Assembly: GCF_014842025.1 (NCBI RefSeq)
Contig: NZ_JACYUY010000031.1
Span: 1-64,000 of the forward strand
Origin: Massilia sp. CFBP 13721
Lineage (GTDB): Bacteria; Pseudomonadota; Gammaproteobacteria; Burkholderiales; Burkholderiaceae_D
Direction of reading: 5' to 3'
DNA: 64,000 bases
Shown here: in pieces, positions 21,844 to 31,299 of the stretch
How positions within the stretch are numbered: position 1 is the stretch's first letter
Layout: the number at the start of each line of letters is the position of its first letter
Notes under the pieces: model-generated
What the model was told of the DNA's origin: nothing
What the model saw: the letters and a program-made list of their open reading frames with translations, nothing else
The model's database searches: none
Translations under genes and position numbers: made by a program

Positions 21844-24800
21844 TCAGACGCCTTCGGTCATTTTCACCACAGGCGCCTTGGCCAGCGGCACCGTCCTGGT
21901 CCGGCCGCGGCCTGTCACGAAACGGAAAGCACGCACGATCAGGCGGAACACCAGGCGCACGAAGACCAGCGTCAGGATCGCTTCCACGAAGGTCACCAGG
22001 AAGGCCGGCAGCGCGTGCCAGCGTTCGGCGCGATGACGGAACTTGGCGGCCATGCGGTCGCGTGCGATCTCGATGCTGTCGTAGAAGGTCGGCACGACCA
22101 GCAGCGTCAGGAAGGTCGAGGTGATGGTGCCGCCGATGATGGCGACCGCGAGCGGCTGGTAGAACTTGCCGTCCGGTCCCAGCGCCAGGGCCACCGGCAG
22201 CATGCCGGCGATCAGCGCGAAGGTCGTCATCAGGATCGGGCGCAGACGCATGCGGCCGGCTTTCATCAGCGCGTCTTCGCGGCCATAACCCTCCGCTTCC
22301 AGCGCGCGCGCCGCGTCCAGCAGCAGGATCGCATTCTTCGCCACCAGGCCCATCAGCATGATGATGCCGATAAAGCTCATCAGGTTCAGGGTGCCGCCGG
22401 TGATCAGCAGCGCCAGCACGACGCCGATCAGGGACAGCGGCAGCGACATCATCACACCCAGCGGCGCGGTGAAGGAGCCGAACTGCATCACCAGGATCAG
22501 GTACATCAGGCCGATGCCGCCCAGCAGCGCAGTGGTCATCTCGGCGAACAGTTCCTGCTGGTCTTTACCCGCGCCACCCAGCGCCAGGCCATAGCCCGGC
22601 GGGAAGTCGAAGGTCTTGGCCAGCTTCATGGCGTCGGCCGTGACTTCGCCGCTGGAGCGGCCCTGGGCGTTGGCCGAGACCGTGATCACGCGCTGGCCGT
22701 CCTTGTGCTTGATCTCGGACGGACCCTTGCCCATGCTGATGCGGGCGATCTGCTCGAGCGGCACCATGGTATTGGTGCCGGCAATCGCGATCGGCAGGCG
22801 CTCGATGTTCTCGATATCGACGCGGTCTTCCGGATGCAGGCGCACCGCGACGTCGCGCGTTTCGCCGGTCGGGTCGACCCAGTCGCCCACTTCGATGCCG
22901 GCAAAGGCCACGCGCAGCGCGGTGGCGGCGTCGCCCACCGAGACGCCCATCGAGTTCGCCAGGCCGCGGTCGAGCTCGATCTGCAGCTCGTTCTTCGGGT
23001 CCTGCTGCGACAGCGTGACGTCGACCGCGCCCGGCACCTGGCGCAGCTTGTCCATGTAGGCCGAGGTCAGTTCCATCAGCTTGCGCGAGTCGGCGCCGGT
23101 GAATTCCACCTGCACCGGCTTGCCGCCGCCGTTCAGGTCGTCGAGCACGGTGTACTCGGCGCCGACCAGCGCGGCGACTTTCGTGCGCAGTTCGGCGCCG
23201 ATCTCGGCGGCCGAGCGGTTGCGGGTATTGCGCTTGCCGATCTCGATATAGATCGAGCCGCCGCTCGGACGGGCGACGACGTCGGTCGCGCGCACCTCGG
23301 TAATGGTGTGCGCCAGCGCCTCCGCCTGCTGCATCTTGAGGCGGGCGTACTGCAGGCTCGACGAAGCCGGGGTGCGCACCTCGATCATGATCTTGTTGCC
23401 GTCGCCTTTCGGCAGGAAGCTGGTGCCGCCGACCGTCATTTGCAGGGCGATGGCGCCGGCAAAACTGGCCAGCGCGATCACGCCCATCCAGCGGCGGTGG
23501 TGCAGCGCCCAGGCGATCACGTTGCCGTAGCGGCTGGCCTGGTGGTCGAACCAGTCGTTGAAGCGCCCCAGCACTTTCGAGATGCCCTTCTTCGGCGCAT
23601 GGTGGTGGCCCGGAGGATCGCCCCAGTAGGCCGACAGCATCGGATCGAGCGTGAACGAAATACCGAGCGAGACCAGCACCGAGCACGTCACGGTCAGTGC
23701 GAACGGCCGGAACCATTCGCCGGACACGCCCGGCATGAAGGCGACCGGAATGAACACCGCCATGATCGAGAAGGTGGTCGAGGCCACCGCCATGCCGATC
23801 TCGGAGGTACCGACCAGCGCCGCGGTACGGCGGTCGGCGCCCGCTTCCATGTGGCGCACGATGTTTTCCCGCACCACGATGGCGTCGTCGATCAGCACGC
23901 CGATTGCCAGCGACAGCCCGAGCAGGGTCATGAAGTTCAGGGTGAAGCCGCATAGCCAGACGGCGATGAACGCCGCCAGCACCGAGGTCGGCAGCGACAG
24001 CGCGGTGATCAGGGTCGAGCGCCAGGAATTGAGGAAGGCGTACACCACGAACACGGTCAGCACCGCGCCGAAGACGAGCGACTCGATCACGTTGTTCAGG
24101 CTGCTTTGCGCTTCTTCGCCGCCGTCGCGGGTAATCGTCAGTTCGGTGCCCTTGCCGAGTTCCTTGTTGATCTTGGCGACTTCTTCGCGCACCTTCTTGG
24201 CGATCGACACGGTCGAAGCGTCACGCGAGCGGATGATCTGGATGCCGACGTTCGGATTGCCGCTGTGGATCGAAGCGCTGTCGATGTCGGCGAAGCCATC
24301 CTGGATCTCGGCCACCTGGTTCAGGCGCACGATGGTGTCGCCATTGCGCTTGACGACGATCTGGGAAAAGTCTTCCGGACGCTCGATGCGGCCGATCAGG
24401 CGGATGCCCTTCTCGTCCATTTCGCCGCGCACCTTGCCGACCGGCGCATTGGTGTTCTGGTTGCGCAGCGCGTTCGCCACTTCCGACACCGAGACATTGT
24501 ATTCACGCAGTTTTTCGGCGCGCAGCAGCACCGACAACTCGCGCCGCAGGGCGCCATTGACGTTGACGGTCGCCACGCCGTCGATGGCGCGGAAGCGGTC
24601 GGCCAGGTCGTCCTCGGCCAGGCGCGACAGTTCCGAATGGGTCTGGCCTTTGGACGACAGCGCCAGTCCCATGATCGGCTGCGACGACGGATCGACGCGG
24701 CGCAGGATCGGCTCGCGCATCTCCGTCGGCAGCTTGTAGCGCACCGCCGAGATGGCGTTACGCACGTCGTCCGACGCTTCGATCAGGTTGCGGTCGAAGT

Positions 24801-25086
24801 CGAACTGCAGCACCAGCGTGGCGCTGCCTTCGTTGGCATACGACTCGACCTCGGTCACGCCCTGCACGCTTTGCATCTGCTTTTCCAGGCGGTCGATGAT
24901 CTCGCGCTCGCTCGTCTCGGGCGAGGCGCCCGGATACGGAATGCTGACGACGATGACAGGAATCTCGACGTCCGGGTTCTGGTTGACGCGCAGCTTGGAC
25001 AGGGCCAGCAAGCCCATGCACATCATGCCGAGAATCAGCACGATCGTGGCGATCGGCTTCTTGACAGAGAAATTGGAAAGGAACAT
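21844..25086 (-). CDS. RND (HAE-1 family) efflux pump permease
   Basis: This 1080-residue inner-membrane proton antiporter has the typical internal duplication. The first TM (FSVKKPIATIVLILGMMCMGLLALSKL, 7-33) is followed by a porter domain. A second TM bundle begins at about 340, containing the conserved LGLSLAIGVLIDDAIVVRENI (about 395-415; Asp pair for proton relay). A second porter loop runs from about 560 to 860, followed by the last TM bundle (FIGIIMLMGLVAKNAILLLD, about 945). The C-terminus (1030-1080) carries an extra hydrophobic hairpin (LVTFVEAILTLVFVRLVFRLIV) that usual AcrB homologues lack. It exports drugs or other toxic compounds with the adaptor encoded 3 bases upstream. No outer-membrane channel gene is nearby, so a TolC-like partner must come from elsewhere. 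Confidence 0.93.
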   Translation of the reverse strand: MFLSNFSVKKPIATIVLILGMMCMGLLALSKLRVNQNPDVEIPVIVVSIPYPGASPETSEREIIDRLEKQMQSVQGVTEVESYANEGSATLVLQFDFDRNLIEASDDVRNAISAVRYKLPTEMREPILRRVDPSSQPIMGLALSSKGQTHSELSRLAEDDLADRFRAIDGVATVNVNGALRRELSVLLRAEKLREYNVSVSEVANALRNQNTNAPVGKVRGEMDEKGIRLIGRIERPEDFSQIVVKRNGDTIVRLNQVAEIQDGFADIDSASIHSGNPNVGIQIIRSRDASTVSIAKKVREEVAKINKELGKGTELTITRDGGEEAQSSLNNVIESLVFGAVLTVFVVYAFLNSWRSTLITALSLPTSVLAAFIAVWLCGFTLNFMTLLGLSLAIGVLIDDAIVVRENIVRHMEAGADRRTAALVGTSEIGMAVASTTFSIMAVFIPVAFMPGVSGEWFRPFALTVTCSVLVSLGISFTLDPMLSAYWGDPPGHHHAPKKGISKVLGRFNDWFDHQASRYGNVIAWALHHRRWMGVIALASFAGAIALQMTVGGTSFLPKGDGNKIMIEVRTPASSSLQYARLKMQQAEALAHTITEVRATDVVARPSGGSIYIEIGKRNTRNRSAAEIGAELRTKVAALVGAEYTVLDDLNGGGKPVQVEFTGADSRKLMELTSAYMDKLRQVPGAVDVTLSQQDPKNELQIELDRGLANSMGVSVGDAATALRVAFAGIEVGDWVDPTGETRDVAVRLHPEDRVDIENIERLPIAIAGTNTMVPLEQIARISMGKGPSEIKHKDGQRVITVSANAQGRSSGEVTADAMKLAKTFDFPPGYGLALGGAGKDQQELFAEMTTALLGGIGLMYLILVMQFGSFTAPLGVMMSLPLSLIGVVLALLITGGTLNLMSFIGIIMLMGLVAKNAILLLDAARALEAEGYGREDALMKAGRMRLRPILMTTFALIAGMLPVALALGPDGKFYQPLAVAIIGGTITSTFLTLLVVPTFYDSIEIARDRMAAKFRHRAERWHALPAFLVTFVEAILTLVFVRLVFRLIVRAFRFVTGRGRTRTVPLAKAPVVKMTEGV

Positions 25087-25089
25087 GGC

Positions 25090-26268
25090 TTAGTTTCCCT
25101 TGGCCGGCGCAGTCGTGGCAACTGAGTTGGCGGCCGCGACCGTCTTGCCTACCACCGGCGTGGCGCCCGCCAGTTCGACCTTCTGGCCATCCTTCAGGTT
25201 CGAGCTCGGGTTGCGCAGCACGGTGTCGCCGGCGGCCAGGCCGGCCTTGATCTCGATGTTACCGGTGCGCTGGTCGCGCACGCCGGTCTGCAGGTCGACT
25301 TTCGACAGCTGGCCGCCCTTGACGCGCCACGTATAAGTCTTGTCGCCGGCCTTGACCATGGCGCTTTCGGGCAGCATCAACACGTTCGAGCTCTCGGCGT
25401 CGATGCGGCCTTCGGCGTACAGGCCGGCCACGCGCGGCTGCTCGCCGGTGAGCGCGACCAGCACCTCGACCTGGCGCGTGATGTTGTTGGCCGAAGCGTC
25501 GATGCGTTTCACGGTGCCGGTGAACTGCTGGCTGCCGTAGCCGTTGATGTGGTACTTGACCTGCTGGCCGACCTTGATCGTGCCGATCTTGTCGGTCGAG
25601 ACGCGGCCTTCGAAGCGCATGCTGGTCGGATCGATGACTTTCACCAGCTCCTTGCCGACGGTGGCGGTGTCGCCGCTGGACACCTTGCGGTCGCTGACGA
25701 TGCCGTCGAACGGCGCACGCACCATCGTGCGCGCGATCTGCTGGCGCGCCAGCGCGGCGCGGCTTTTCGCCGCCGACAGTTCGCTCAGCGCGCTGTTGCG
25801 GCGCACTTCGGCTTCGTCCTGGGCCGCGGCCGAGGTCATGCCCGAGGCGCGCAGGGTTTTCAGGCGCTCGAGCTGGCGGTTGGACTGGTCCAGCGCCTGG
25901 CTCGCCGCGGTGACGCCGGCGTCGGCCGAGACCAGGGTATCGCGGATTGCCGTTTCGTCGAGTTTCACCAGCAGGTCGCCGCGTTTGACCGGCTCGCCAT
26001 TTTCCTTGAGTACCTGCAGTACCACGGCCGAGACTTCGGCACGCAGGTCGGCGCGCCGTTCGGGCTGGATCGAGCCGGTGATCACGGGACCGGAGGCAAG
26101 CGAATCGGTCGAGATCGTCAGCAAGTCTTGCGGGGCGACCAGCAGCTGGCTCGGTTTATTGTCTTTGGCATTGGCCGTGGCCCCCGGCTTGGCGGGGTCC
26201 TTGCCATCCTTGCCGCAGGCGGCCAGGGCGGACGCGATGGCGAGGACAAGTAAAGTGTTGCGCAGCAT
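25090..26268 (-). CDS. RND efflux periplasmic adaptor (membrane fusion protein)
   Basis: The product is 392 residues long. A lipoprotein signal ends in LAAC (Cys18), anchoring it in the inner membrane. The lipoyl half-motifs flank a helical hairpin: ISAVVLQVLKENGEPVKRGDLLVKLD (about 78-105), coiled coil about 110-175, and MVRAPFDGIVSDRKVSSGDTATVG (about 177-200). Beta-barrel (about 205-285) and membrane-proximal domains follow. It bridges the permease encoded 3 bases downstream to an outer-membrane channel. The gap upstream of the gene contains no divergent regulator. Confidence 0.92.
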   Translation of the reverse strand: MLRNTLLVLAIASALAACGKDGKDPAKPGATANAKDNKPSQLLVAPQDLLTISTDSLASGPVITGSIQPERRADLRAEVSAVVLQVLKENGEPVKRGDLLVKLDETAIRDTLVSADAGVTAASQALDQSNRQLERLKTLRASGMTSAAAQDEAEVRRNSALSELSAAKSRAALARQQIARTMVRAPFDGIVSDRKVSSGDTATVGKELVKVIDPTSMRFEGRVSTDKIGTIKVGQQVKYHINGYGSQQFTGTVKRIDASANNITRQVEVLVALTGEQPRVAGLYAEGRIDAESSNVLMLPESAMVKAGDKTYTWRVKGGQLSKVDLQTGVRDQRTGNIEIKAGLAAGDTVLRNPSSNLKDGQKVELAGATPVVGKTVAAANSVATTAPAKGN

Positions 26269-26444
26269 TGAAAAATCTCCCAGTTGGACTCTGACGTATT
26301 TATAGAAATTGGATGGAATCAGTCAGCGCGCAGTATCTAGGAGGCAGGCCGACCCGTCAATTGACGATCACGCCCGTTGTTATTTTGGAGGGATGAACTG
26401 CGAAATGGCGCGACGAACTGCATATGCACCTCGCCGTACGGGAG

Positions 26445-26463
26445 CCCGGGGCATTGCCCCGGG
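26445..26463. other. GC-rich hairpin between PAP2 and RND genes
   Basis: CCCGGGGC-att-GCCCCGGG. It lies just after the PAP2 gene stop and lacks a T run, so it is at best a partial terminator or an mRNA stabiliser. Confidence 0.5.
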
Positions 26464-26474
26464 ATAATGGATGA

Positions 26475-26894
26475 TTATCCGCCGAACAGGTGAAACACGA
26501 TAAAACCCATGCCGATGCCGGTGACGATGCCGCCGCAGATTTCGACCAGGGTGTGGCCCATGCGTTCGCGCAGTGTGGTGTGGCCGGTGACGGCGACGGC
26601 GAGGCGGTTGATGGCGGCGGCCTGGCGGCCCACGTGCTGGCGCAGGCTGTTGGCGTCGATCATCACGATGAAGGCGAGCGTTACGGCAACGCCGAAGGCC
26701 GGGTGATCGATCCCCTCGCGCAGCGCGATCAGGGTCGCCATGCTCGTAACGACCGAGCTATGGTTACTGGGAAAGCCGCCATTCCCGACCAGATTGAAGG
26801 CCCAGCGCCGCTGGCGCGCGCTATTGATCAGGAACTTGATCGGGCCGACGACCAGCCAGGTCAGCAGGGGTGTAACGAGGTAAGCGAAGTCCAT
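26475..26894 (-). CDS. Divergent PAP2 family membrane protein
   Basis: The product is 139 residues long with three to four TM segments. WAFNLVGNGGFPSNHSSVVTSMATLIALREG (about 30-62) is the hallmark of the divergent PAP2 (DUF212) family: the S-x-H/NGGFPSNHS phosphatase-type motif followed by a helix. IDANSLRQHVGRQAAAINRL (about 80-100) supplies the Arg-His part, and HTLVEICGGIVTGIGMGFIVFHLF forms the last TM. It may be a lipid phosphatase of the inner membrane; no member is well characterised to my knowledge. It is divergent from the DUF475 gene. Confidence 0.85.
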   Translation of the reverse strand: MDFAYLVTPLLTWLVVGPIKFLINSARQRRWAFNLVGNGGFPSNHSSVVTSMATLIALREGIDHPAFGVAVTLAFIVMIDANSLRQHVGRQAAAINRLAVAVTGHTTLRERMGHTLVEICGGIVTGIGMGFIVFHLFGG

Positions 26895-27039
26895 GAAATC
26901 CTTGTCCAGTAGTTAAGTTCTCTCGGCCAGAATTATCGCAGAAGCAATGCCTTGTAGGGGAGCGGCACAGCGACCTGCGCTGCGCCACATCCCTTAAGCT
27001 ACGGTTAAGATTGTTGAAACTGTGGCATTTCAACCAATA

Positions 27040-27073
27040 ATCTCATTGAATCATTTGCGCGAGGGGTTTCACC
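27040..27073 (+). promoter_or_regulatory. Leader and ribosome binding site of the DUF475 gene
   Basis: GAGGGGT lies at proper distance before ATG 27074. About 30 bases further upstream (near 27011-27032), GTTGAAA and TTTCAAC form a perfect 7-bp dyad that could be an operator or a small RNA hairpin. Confidence 0.4.
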
Positions 27074-28132
27074 ATGCGGCATTTCAGGATATCCATCATT
27101 GTGACCGTCGTCCTCATGGCCCTGGCGGGCTGGTGGGGCTACGAGCACGGCGGCATGGCGGGGCTCGCCAACGCGCTCTGTATCACGGCGGTGCTCGGCG
27201 TGCTGGAAGTGTCGCTCTCGTTCGACAACGCGGTCGTCAATGCCTCGGTGCTGCGCCACTGGAACGAATTCTGGCGCAAGCTGTTCCTGACGGTCGGCAT
27301 CCTGGTGGCGGTGTTCGGCATGCGCCTGCTGTTCCCGCTGGTGATCGTGTCGGTCGCCACCGGTCTCGGCCTGCTCGACGTCTGGCACATGGCGATCGAG
27401 ACGCCGAACGAATATTCGCGCCACCTGACCGAGCACCATGCCGAGGTCTCGGCCTTTGGCGGCGCTTTCCTGATGCTGGTGTTCCTGAACTTCCTGTTCG
27501 ACGACCAGAAGGAACTGCACTGGCTCGGCTGGATCGAGGAAAAGGTCGGCAAGTACGGTTCGGAAGGCCTGGCCACGCTGCTGACCCTGCTCGCAGTGTT
27601 CTTCGCGATGACCCTGATGCCCGAGGCGCGCAAGCTGCCGGTGCTGATCGCCGGCGTGACCGGGGTGCTGATCTATATCGGCGTCAACTGGATCAGCGGC
27701 CTGCTGGAAGAAGAGGAAGAAGACCCGGCCATCGGCAAGATGATTTCCCAGGGCAGTATCGGCGGCTTCCTGTACCTGGAAGTGCTGGACGCCTCGTTCA
27801 GTTTCGACGGCGTGATCGGCGCCTTTGCCATCACCAACGACGTCGTCATCATCATGCTGGGCCTGGCGATCGGCGCGATGTTCGTGCGTTCGATGACGGT
27901 GTTCCTGGTCTACAAGGGCACGCTGCAGGAGTTCGTCTACCTCGAACATGGCGCCCATTATGCGATCGGCATCCTGGCGCTGATCATGTTCGCCAACGTT
28001 CACTATCACATTCCGGAATGGTTCACGGGCCTGTCGGGGCTGGCGTTCATCGTGGTGTCGCTGTGGTCGTCGATCCGCTACCGCAAGCGCGCCGAGCTGG
28101 AAGGAGCGCATGAGAAAGAAGAAATTGCTTAG
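27074..28132 (+). CDS. DUF475 (TerC-like) integral membrane protein
   Basis: This 352-residue inner-membrane protein has about nine hydrophobic segments. Two copies of the TerC-type acidic TM motif are seen: LEVSLSFDNAVVNASVL (about 43-60) and LEVLDASFSFDGVIGAFAITND (about 235-256). The in-membrane Asp/Asn residues suit metal-ion transport. A hydrophilic EEEEEDPAIGK loop lies near 214-224. TerC relatives are implicated in manganese efflux and tellurite resistance, while DUF475 itself is not well defined. The gene is monocistronic. Confidence 0.88.
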   Translation: MRHFRISIIVTVVLMALAGWWGYEHGGMAGLANALCITAVLGVLEVSLSFDNAVVNASVLRHWNEFWRKLFLTVGILVAVFGMRLLFPLVIVSVATGLGLLDVWHMAIETPNEYSRHLTEHHAEVSAFGGAFLMLVFLNFLFDDQKELHWLGWIEEKVGKYGSEGLATLLTLLAVFFAMTLMPEARKLPVLIAGVTGVLIYIGVNWISGLLEEEEEDPAIGKMISQGSIGGFLYLEVLDASFSFDGVIGAFAITNDVVIIMLGLAIGAMFVRSMTVFLVYKGTLQEFVYLEHGAHYAIGILALIMFANVHYHIPEWFTGLSGLAFIVVSLWSSIRYRKRAELEGAHEKEEIA

Positions 28133-28265
28133 ATGCGCTTAAGCCCTCCTTAAACGACGGCGCGCATGCGCCCTGCCATTTTGACAATCGGGGCGCGCGT
28201 GGCAGAATGACGCCACCGCGCCGCCGAGCGCCCTCTTCCACCATTCCACCATTTCTCTCGACACC

Positions 28266-28685
28266 ATGCCGAAAGCCCTGCCGCCACGCGCCATCGCCAT
28301 CCTGCTGTCCCTCGTCGCCGCCCTGGTGGTCATCGGCGGCATCTATACCTGGTTCACGCTGACCTGGTCGTATTCCGAAGGCACGCGTGCCGGCTACCTG
28401 CAAAAGTTTTCGAAAAAGGGTTGGCTGTGCAAGACCTGGGAAGGCGAAATCCTGCTCTCGAGCATGCCGGGCGCGATTCCCGAACGCTTCGCCTTTACCG
28501 TGCGCGACGACAGTCTGGTGCAAAAGCTGCAGTCGACCATGGGCCAGCGCGTCGAGATCAGCTACGAGCAGCACAAGGGCGTGCCGACCAGCTGCTTTGG
28601 CGAGACCGAGTATTTTGTCGAGACGGTGAATACCGGGCCGGTGTCGCCGGTGTCGCCGAGCGATGCGCCGCAGGTGGCGCGGTGA
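28266..28685 (+). CDS. Conserved membrane-anchored protein of unknown function (139 aa)
   Basis: One N-terminal TM helix (IAILLSLVAALVVIGGIYTWF, about 10-31) is followed by a periplasmic domain with YSEGTRAGYLQKFSKKGWLCKTWEGEILL (about 35-64) and SCFGETEYFVETV near the end. The SEG-x-R-x-G-x-L-x-K-F-S-x-K-G motif recurs in small proteins of Bacteroidetes and proteobacteria whose function I do not know. The two Cys (about 54 and 116) may form a disulfide. The C-terminal VSPVSPSD tail is low complexity. Confidence 0.75.
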   Translation: MPKALPPRAIAILLSLVAALVVIGGIYTWFTLTWSYSEGTRAGYLQKFSKKGWLCKTWEGEILLSSMPGAIPERFAFTVRDDSLVQKLQSTMGQRVEISYEQHKGVPTSCFGETEYFVETVNTGPVSPVSPSDAPQVAR

Positions 28686-28730
28686 TATGAAGTGTGAATC
28701 ACCAGCATTCGGTGATTTGTTACGCAAATC

Positions 28731-28833
28731 GTAGGGTGGACGGGTCCCCCGTCCACGCGTAAACGGCGCAAAAGAAGTACGCCGCAATACATACGTGCGT
28801 CGAACGCGTGGACGGCAAAGCCGTCCACCCTAC
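28731..28833. repeat. REP/BIME-like repeat 2
   Basis: The arm GTAGGGTGGACGGGTCC...CGTCCACGCG is followed after about 55 bases by its inverted partner CGCGTGGACGGC...GCCGTCCACCCTAC. Confidence 0.85.
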
Positions 28834-28847
28834 ACATCTCTTACGCC

Positions 28848-31166
28848 CTACTCCCCGCTCGACCTTCTCTGGTGCATGATCACCTCCGCCAGCCTGGCCG
28901 CCGCCTGCTGCGCCGACGGCTGCTTCTTCAAGCGCCCCAGCACTTCGCGCGTGATGTTTTCCGATGCGGTGCGCTGGCGCACTTCGGCGTGGCGTTCGTT
29001 AATGGCGTCTTCGGTGGCCGACAGTTCGGCGGCCTGCTCTTCCAGCCGCTTCGTTTCCAGCGCCAGCAGTTCGCGGCGGGCGTCGGCCATCTGGTGCGTG
29101 GTGGCGGCGGTGCGGCGCTGCATCTCGGCGTGGGCCTGGGCGTGTTTCAGCAGCGCGCGCTGGGCGTCGCGTTTTTCCAGTGCCGCCTCCGCCGCGGCGC
29201 GTTCCGCCAGTTCGTGTTCGCGCGCCAGGCGCGCCGTTTCTTCTTCGGCTTCCTGGCGCACGCGCGCGGCCAGCGCCGCTTCCTGTTCGGAGGCCAGGCG
29301 CGCCGCCGCCGCGGCGTTCGCGCGCGTGTCGCGTTCCAGCTGTTCCTGCTGCGCCGCCAGCTGCTGCTCGGCCAGCGCCAGCGCTTCGCGTCCCGCCGCG
29401 ACCGCCTCGCGCTCGGCTTCGAGCGCTGCTTCGGTGGCCGCCAGGCGTGCACTCTCGGCGGCGGCGCGTTGCGCCTGCAGGCGCGCCAGTTCGGCGGCGG
29501 CATCGGCTTCGGCCTGGGCCGCGCTAGCGGCGGCTTCGCGCTGCGCCGCTTCCTCGATCACGCTGTCGGCCTGCAGGCGCTGGGCGTCGAGCGCTGCCTG
29601 CTGCGCCGCCACGGCGCGCCGCTCGGCATCGGCTTGCTCGCGTAGCGAGGCCGCCTGGGCTGCATCGAGCTCGGCGCGTGCGGCGGCCAGTTGCGTCATT
29701 TCCTGCTCGGCCTGCAGCCGCTCCTGGATCTGCGCCAGCGCCGCGCTTTCGGCGTCAAGCCGGGCGCGCTCGGCGGCGGCCAGGGTCTCGGCCTGCTGTG
29801 CGCGCGCTACGGCCAGCGCTGCCGCCTGTTGTTCCTGCGCGAGTGCGTCGGCGGCCAGCCCCAGTTCGGCTTCTTGCGCGGCGTTGGCGCGTGCGCGCGC
29901 ATCGGCCGCGGCCTGGGCCTGGGCGGCGCGCTCCTCGGCCAGGGCGCGTTCGCGTTCCTGTTCCCTGGTGTCGGCGTCGGCTGCCAGCGCGGCGGCGCGG
30001 TCGGCCTCGGCACGCCGGCGCGCGTGTTCGACCGCGGCCGCTTCGGCCTGCACGCGCGTGTCCACTTCGAGGCCGGCTTCGTGTTCGGCTTCGGCGCGCG
30101 CCAGCGCCAGTTCGCGCAACTGGCGGTCGGCCTCGATGCGCGCTTCGGTGGCCTCGGCGATGCGCGCTTCGGCTTCGCGCCGTGCTGCGGCGGTGGCGGC
30201 GGCGGTTTGCTCGAGTCGCTCACGGTGGATGGCGGCGTCGCGCAATTCCTTTTCCAGCTGCAGGCGCGCGCGCAGGGTGTCGGCGGCGACCTTGGTCGAA
30301 TCGGCCTGCGACTGCGCGATCGATGCCCGTTCGTGTTCGACGTGGGCCAGGGCGCGTGCTTCTTCCAGCGCACGCGCTTCGGCGGTGGCGCGGGCAAAGG
30401 CCGAGGCCAGCGCGACCTGGTCGGCGCGCTCGCGCTGCAGCGCCAGTTCCAGTGCTTCGGCTTCGACCTCGGCCAGCTTTTCGGCGGTCTGGCGCGCGGC
30501 CTTTTCGGCCCGTTCGCGTTCGCGCGCCAGCACGGCCACGCGCGCATCGGCGCTGGCGCTGTGCAGCACCTCTTCGCGCGCCGCCTGCACGGCGGCGACG
30601 CGTTCGGCGGCCTGGCGCCGCGCTTCCTCGGTTTGCACCAGCAGTTCTTCGGCGGCGCGCGCGGCTTCCTGGGCCATCGCCGCTTCGGCTTCCATCTGCT
30701 CGGCGGCGCGGCGGCGCGCTTCGTCGGCGGCGCGCGCACGCGCTTCGACGGCCAGGCGCCCTTCGGTATCGGCCTGCACGCGGGCGCGCAATTCGGCGGT
30801 CTCGATGCGCATCGCTTCCAGGCGTTCGCTCGAGGCCTGGGCGGCGGCGCGCAGGGTTTCCAGGCGGTCGCGATTGAGTTCGATGACTTCTTCCGAGGCC
30901 TGGGCATTGGCCAGGGCGGCGGCGGCGGCGGCGCCGTCGAGCGCCGCGCGCTCCTCGGCCAGCGAACGGGCGCGCGCCTCGGCATGGGCGCGCGTTTCGG
31001 CGGCGACGTTGGCTTTCGCTTCGGCTTCCACGCGGGCGATGGCTTCCTTGATCGCCATCTTTTCGACGGCGCCCCGGTCGGCCGGCGCGGTCTGGGGAAC
31101 CGGCGCCGCGTGCGAGGCGGGCATGTCGATGGTGAAGTCGGTATCGTCGTGTGGGGTCGGTTCCAT
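28848..31166 (-). CDS. Very long Ala/Glu/Arg-rich coiled-coil protein
   Basis: The product is 772 residues long. A short acidic N-terminus (MEPTPHDDTDFTIDMP) is followed by about 690 residues composed mostly of Ala, Glu, Arg, Gln and Leu in heptad-like order (AEARARSLAEERAALDGAAAAA, AEEARRRAAEQMEAEAAMAQEA). There are no helix breakers for long stretches, so one continuous coiled-coil rod of roughly 100 nm is expected. The last 70 residues (TASENITREVLGRLKKQPSAQQAAARLAEVIMHQRRSSGE) are a small distinct helical end. No signal or TM segment is present. A cytoskeletal, scaffold or cell-envelope organising role is conceivable; none is shown. The extreme composition opens long shadow frames on both strands. 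Confidence 0.75.
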   Translation of the reverse strand: MEPTPHDDTDFTIDMPASHAAPVPQTAPADRGAVEKMAIKEAIARVEAEAKANVAAETRAHAEARARSLAEERAALDGAAAAAALANAQASEEVIELNRDRLETLRAAAQASSERLEAMRIETAELRARVQADTEGRLAVEARARAADEARRRAAEQMEAEAAMAQEAARAAEELLVQTEEARRQAAERVAAVQAAREEVLHSASADARVAVLARERERAEKAARQTAEKLAEVEAEALELALQRERADQVALASAFARATAEARALEEARALAHVEHERASIAQSQADSTKVAADTLRARLQLEKELRDAAIHRERLEQTAAATAAARREAEARIAEATEARIEADRQLRELALARAEAEHEAGLEVDTRVQAEAAAVEHARRRAEADRAAALAADADTREQERERALAEERAAQAQAAADARARANAAQEAELGLAADALAQEQQAAALAVARAQQAETLAAAERARLDAESAALAQIQERLQAEQEMTQLAAARAELDAAQAASLREQADAERRAVAAQQAALDAQRLQADSVIEEAAQREAAASAAQAEADAAAELARLQAQRAAAESARLAATEAALEAEREAVAAGREALALAEQQLAAQQEQLERDTRANAAAAARLASEQEAALAARVRQEAEEETARLAREHELAERAAAEAALEKRDAQRALLKHAQAHAEMQRRTAATTHQMADARRELLALETKRLEEQAAELSATEDAINERHAEVRQRTASENITREVLGRLKKQPSAQQAAARLAEVIMHQRRSSGE

Positions 31167-31299
31167 GATGGCTCTCGGGTTGTCGCGGGCACTAAAGCGG
31201 TCGCTAAGTTTGCTGACTCATTATCAACGAAACCCGACAATCATGGCACGCCGAACTGCGCGATGAAATCGGCGCAATTCGGCGCTTAAACTGCTGAGT

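Noticed and set aside
26940..27010. GGGGAG tract before the TerC-like gene as a yybP-ykoY manganese riboswitch
   Set aside because: Only the purine tract is reminiscent; I could not find the remaining conserved loops or a terminator/sequestering arm.
28795..31266. Long plus-strand open frames (823 and 532 residues) opposite the coiled-coil gene
   Set aside because: They are Ser/Arg/Ala/Cys-rich or Gly/Phe-rich translations forced by the biased codons of the minus-strand gene, with no ribosome binding site or domain.
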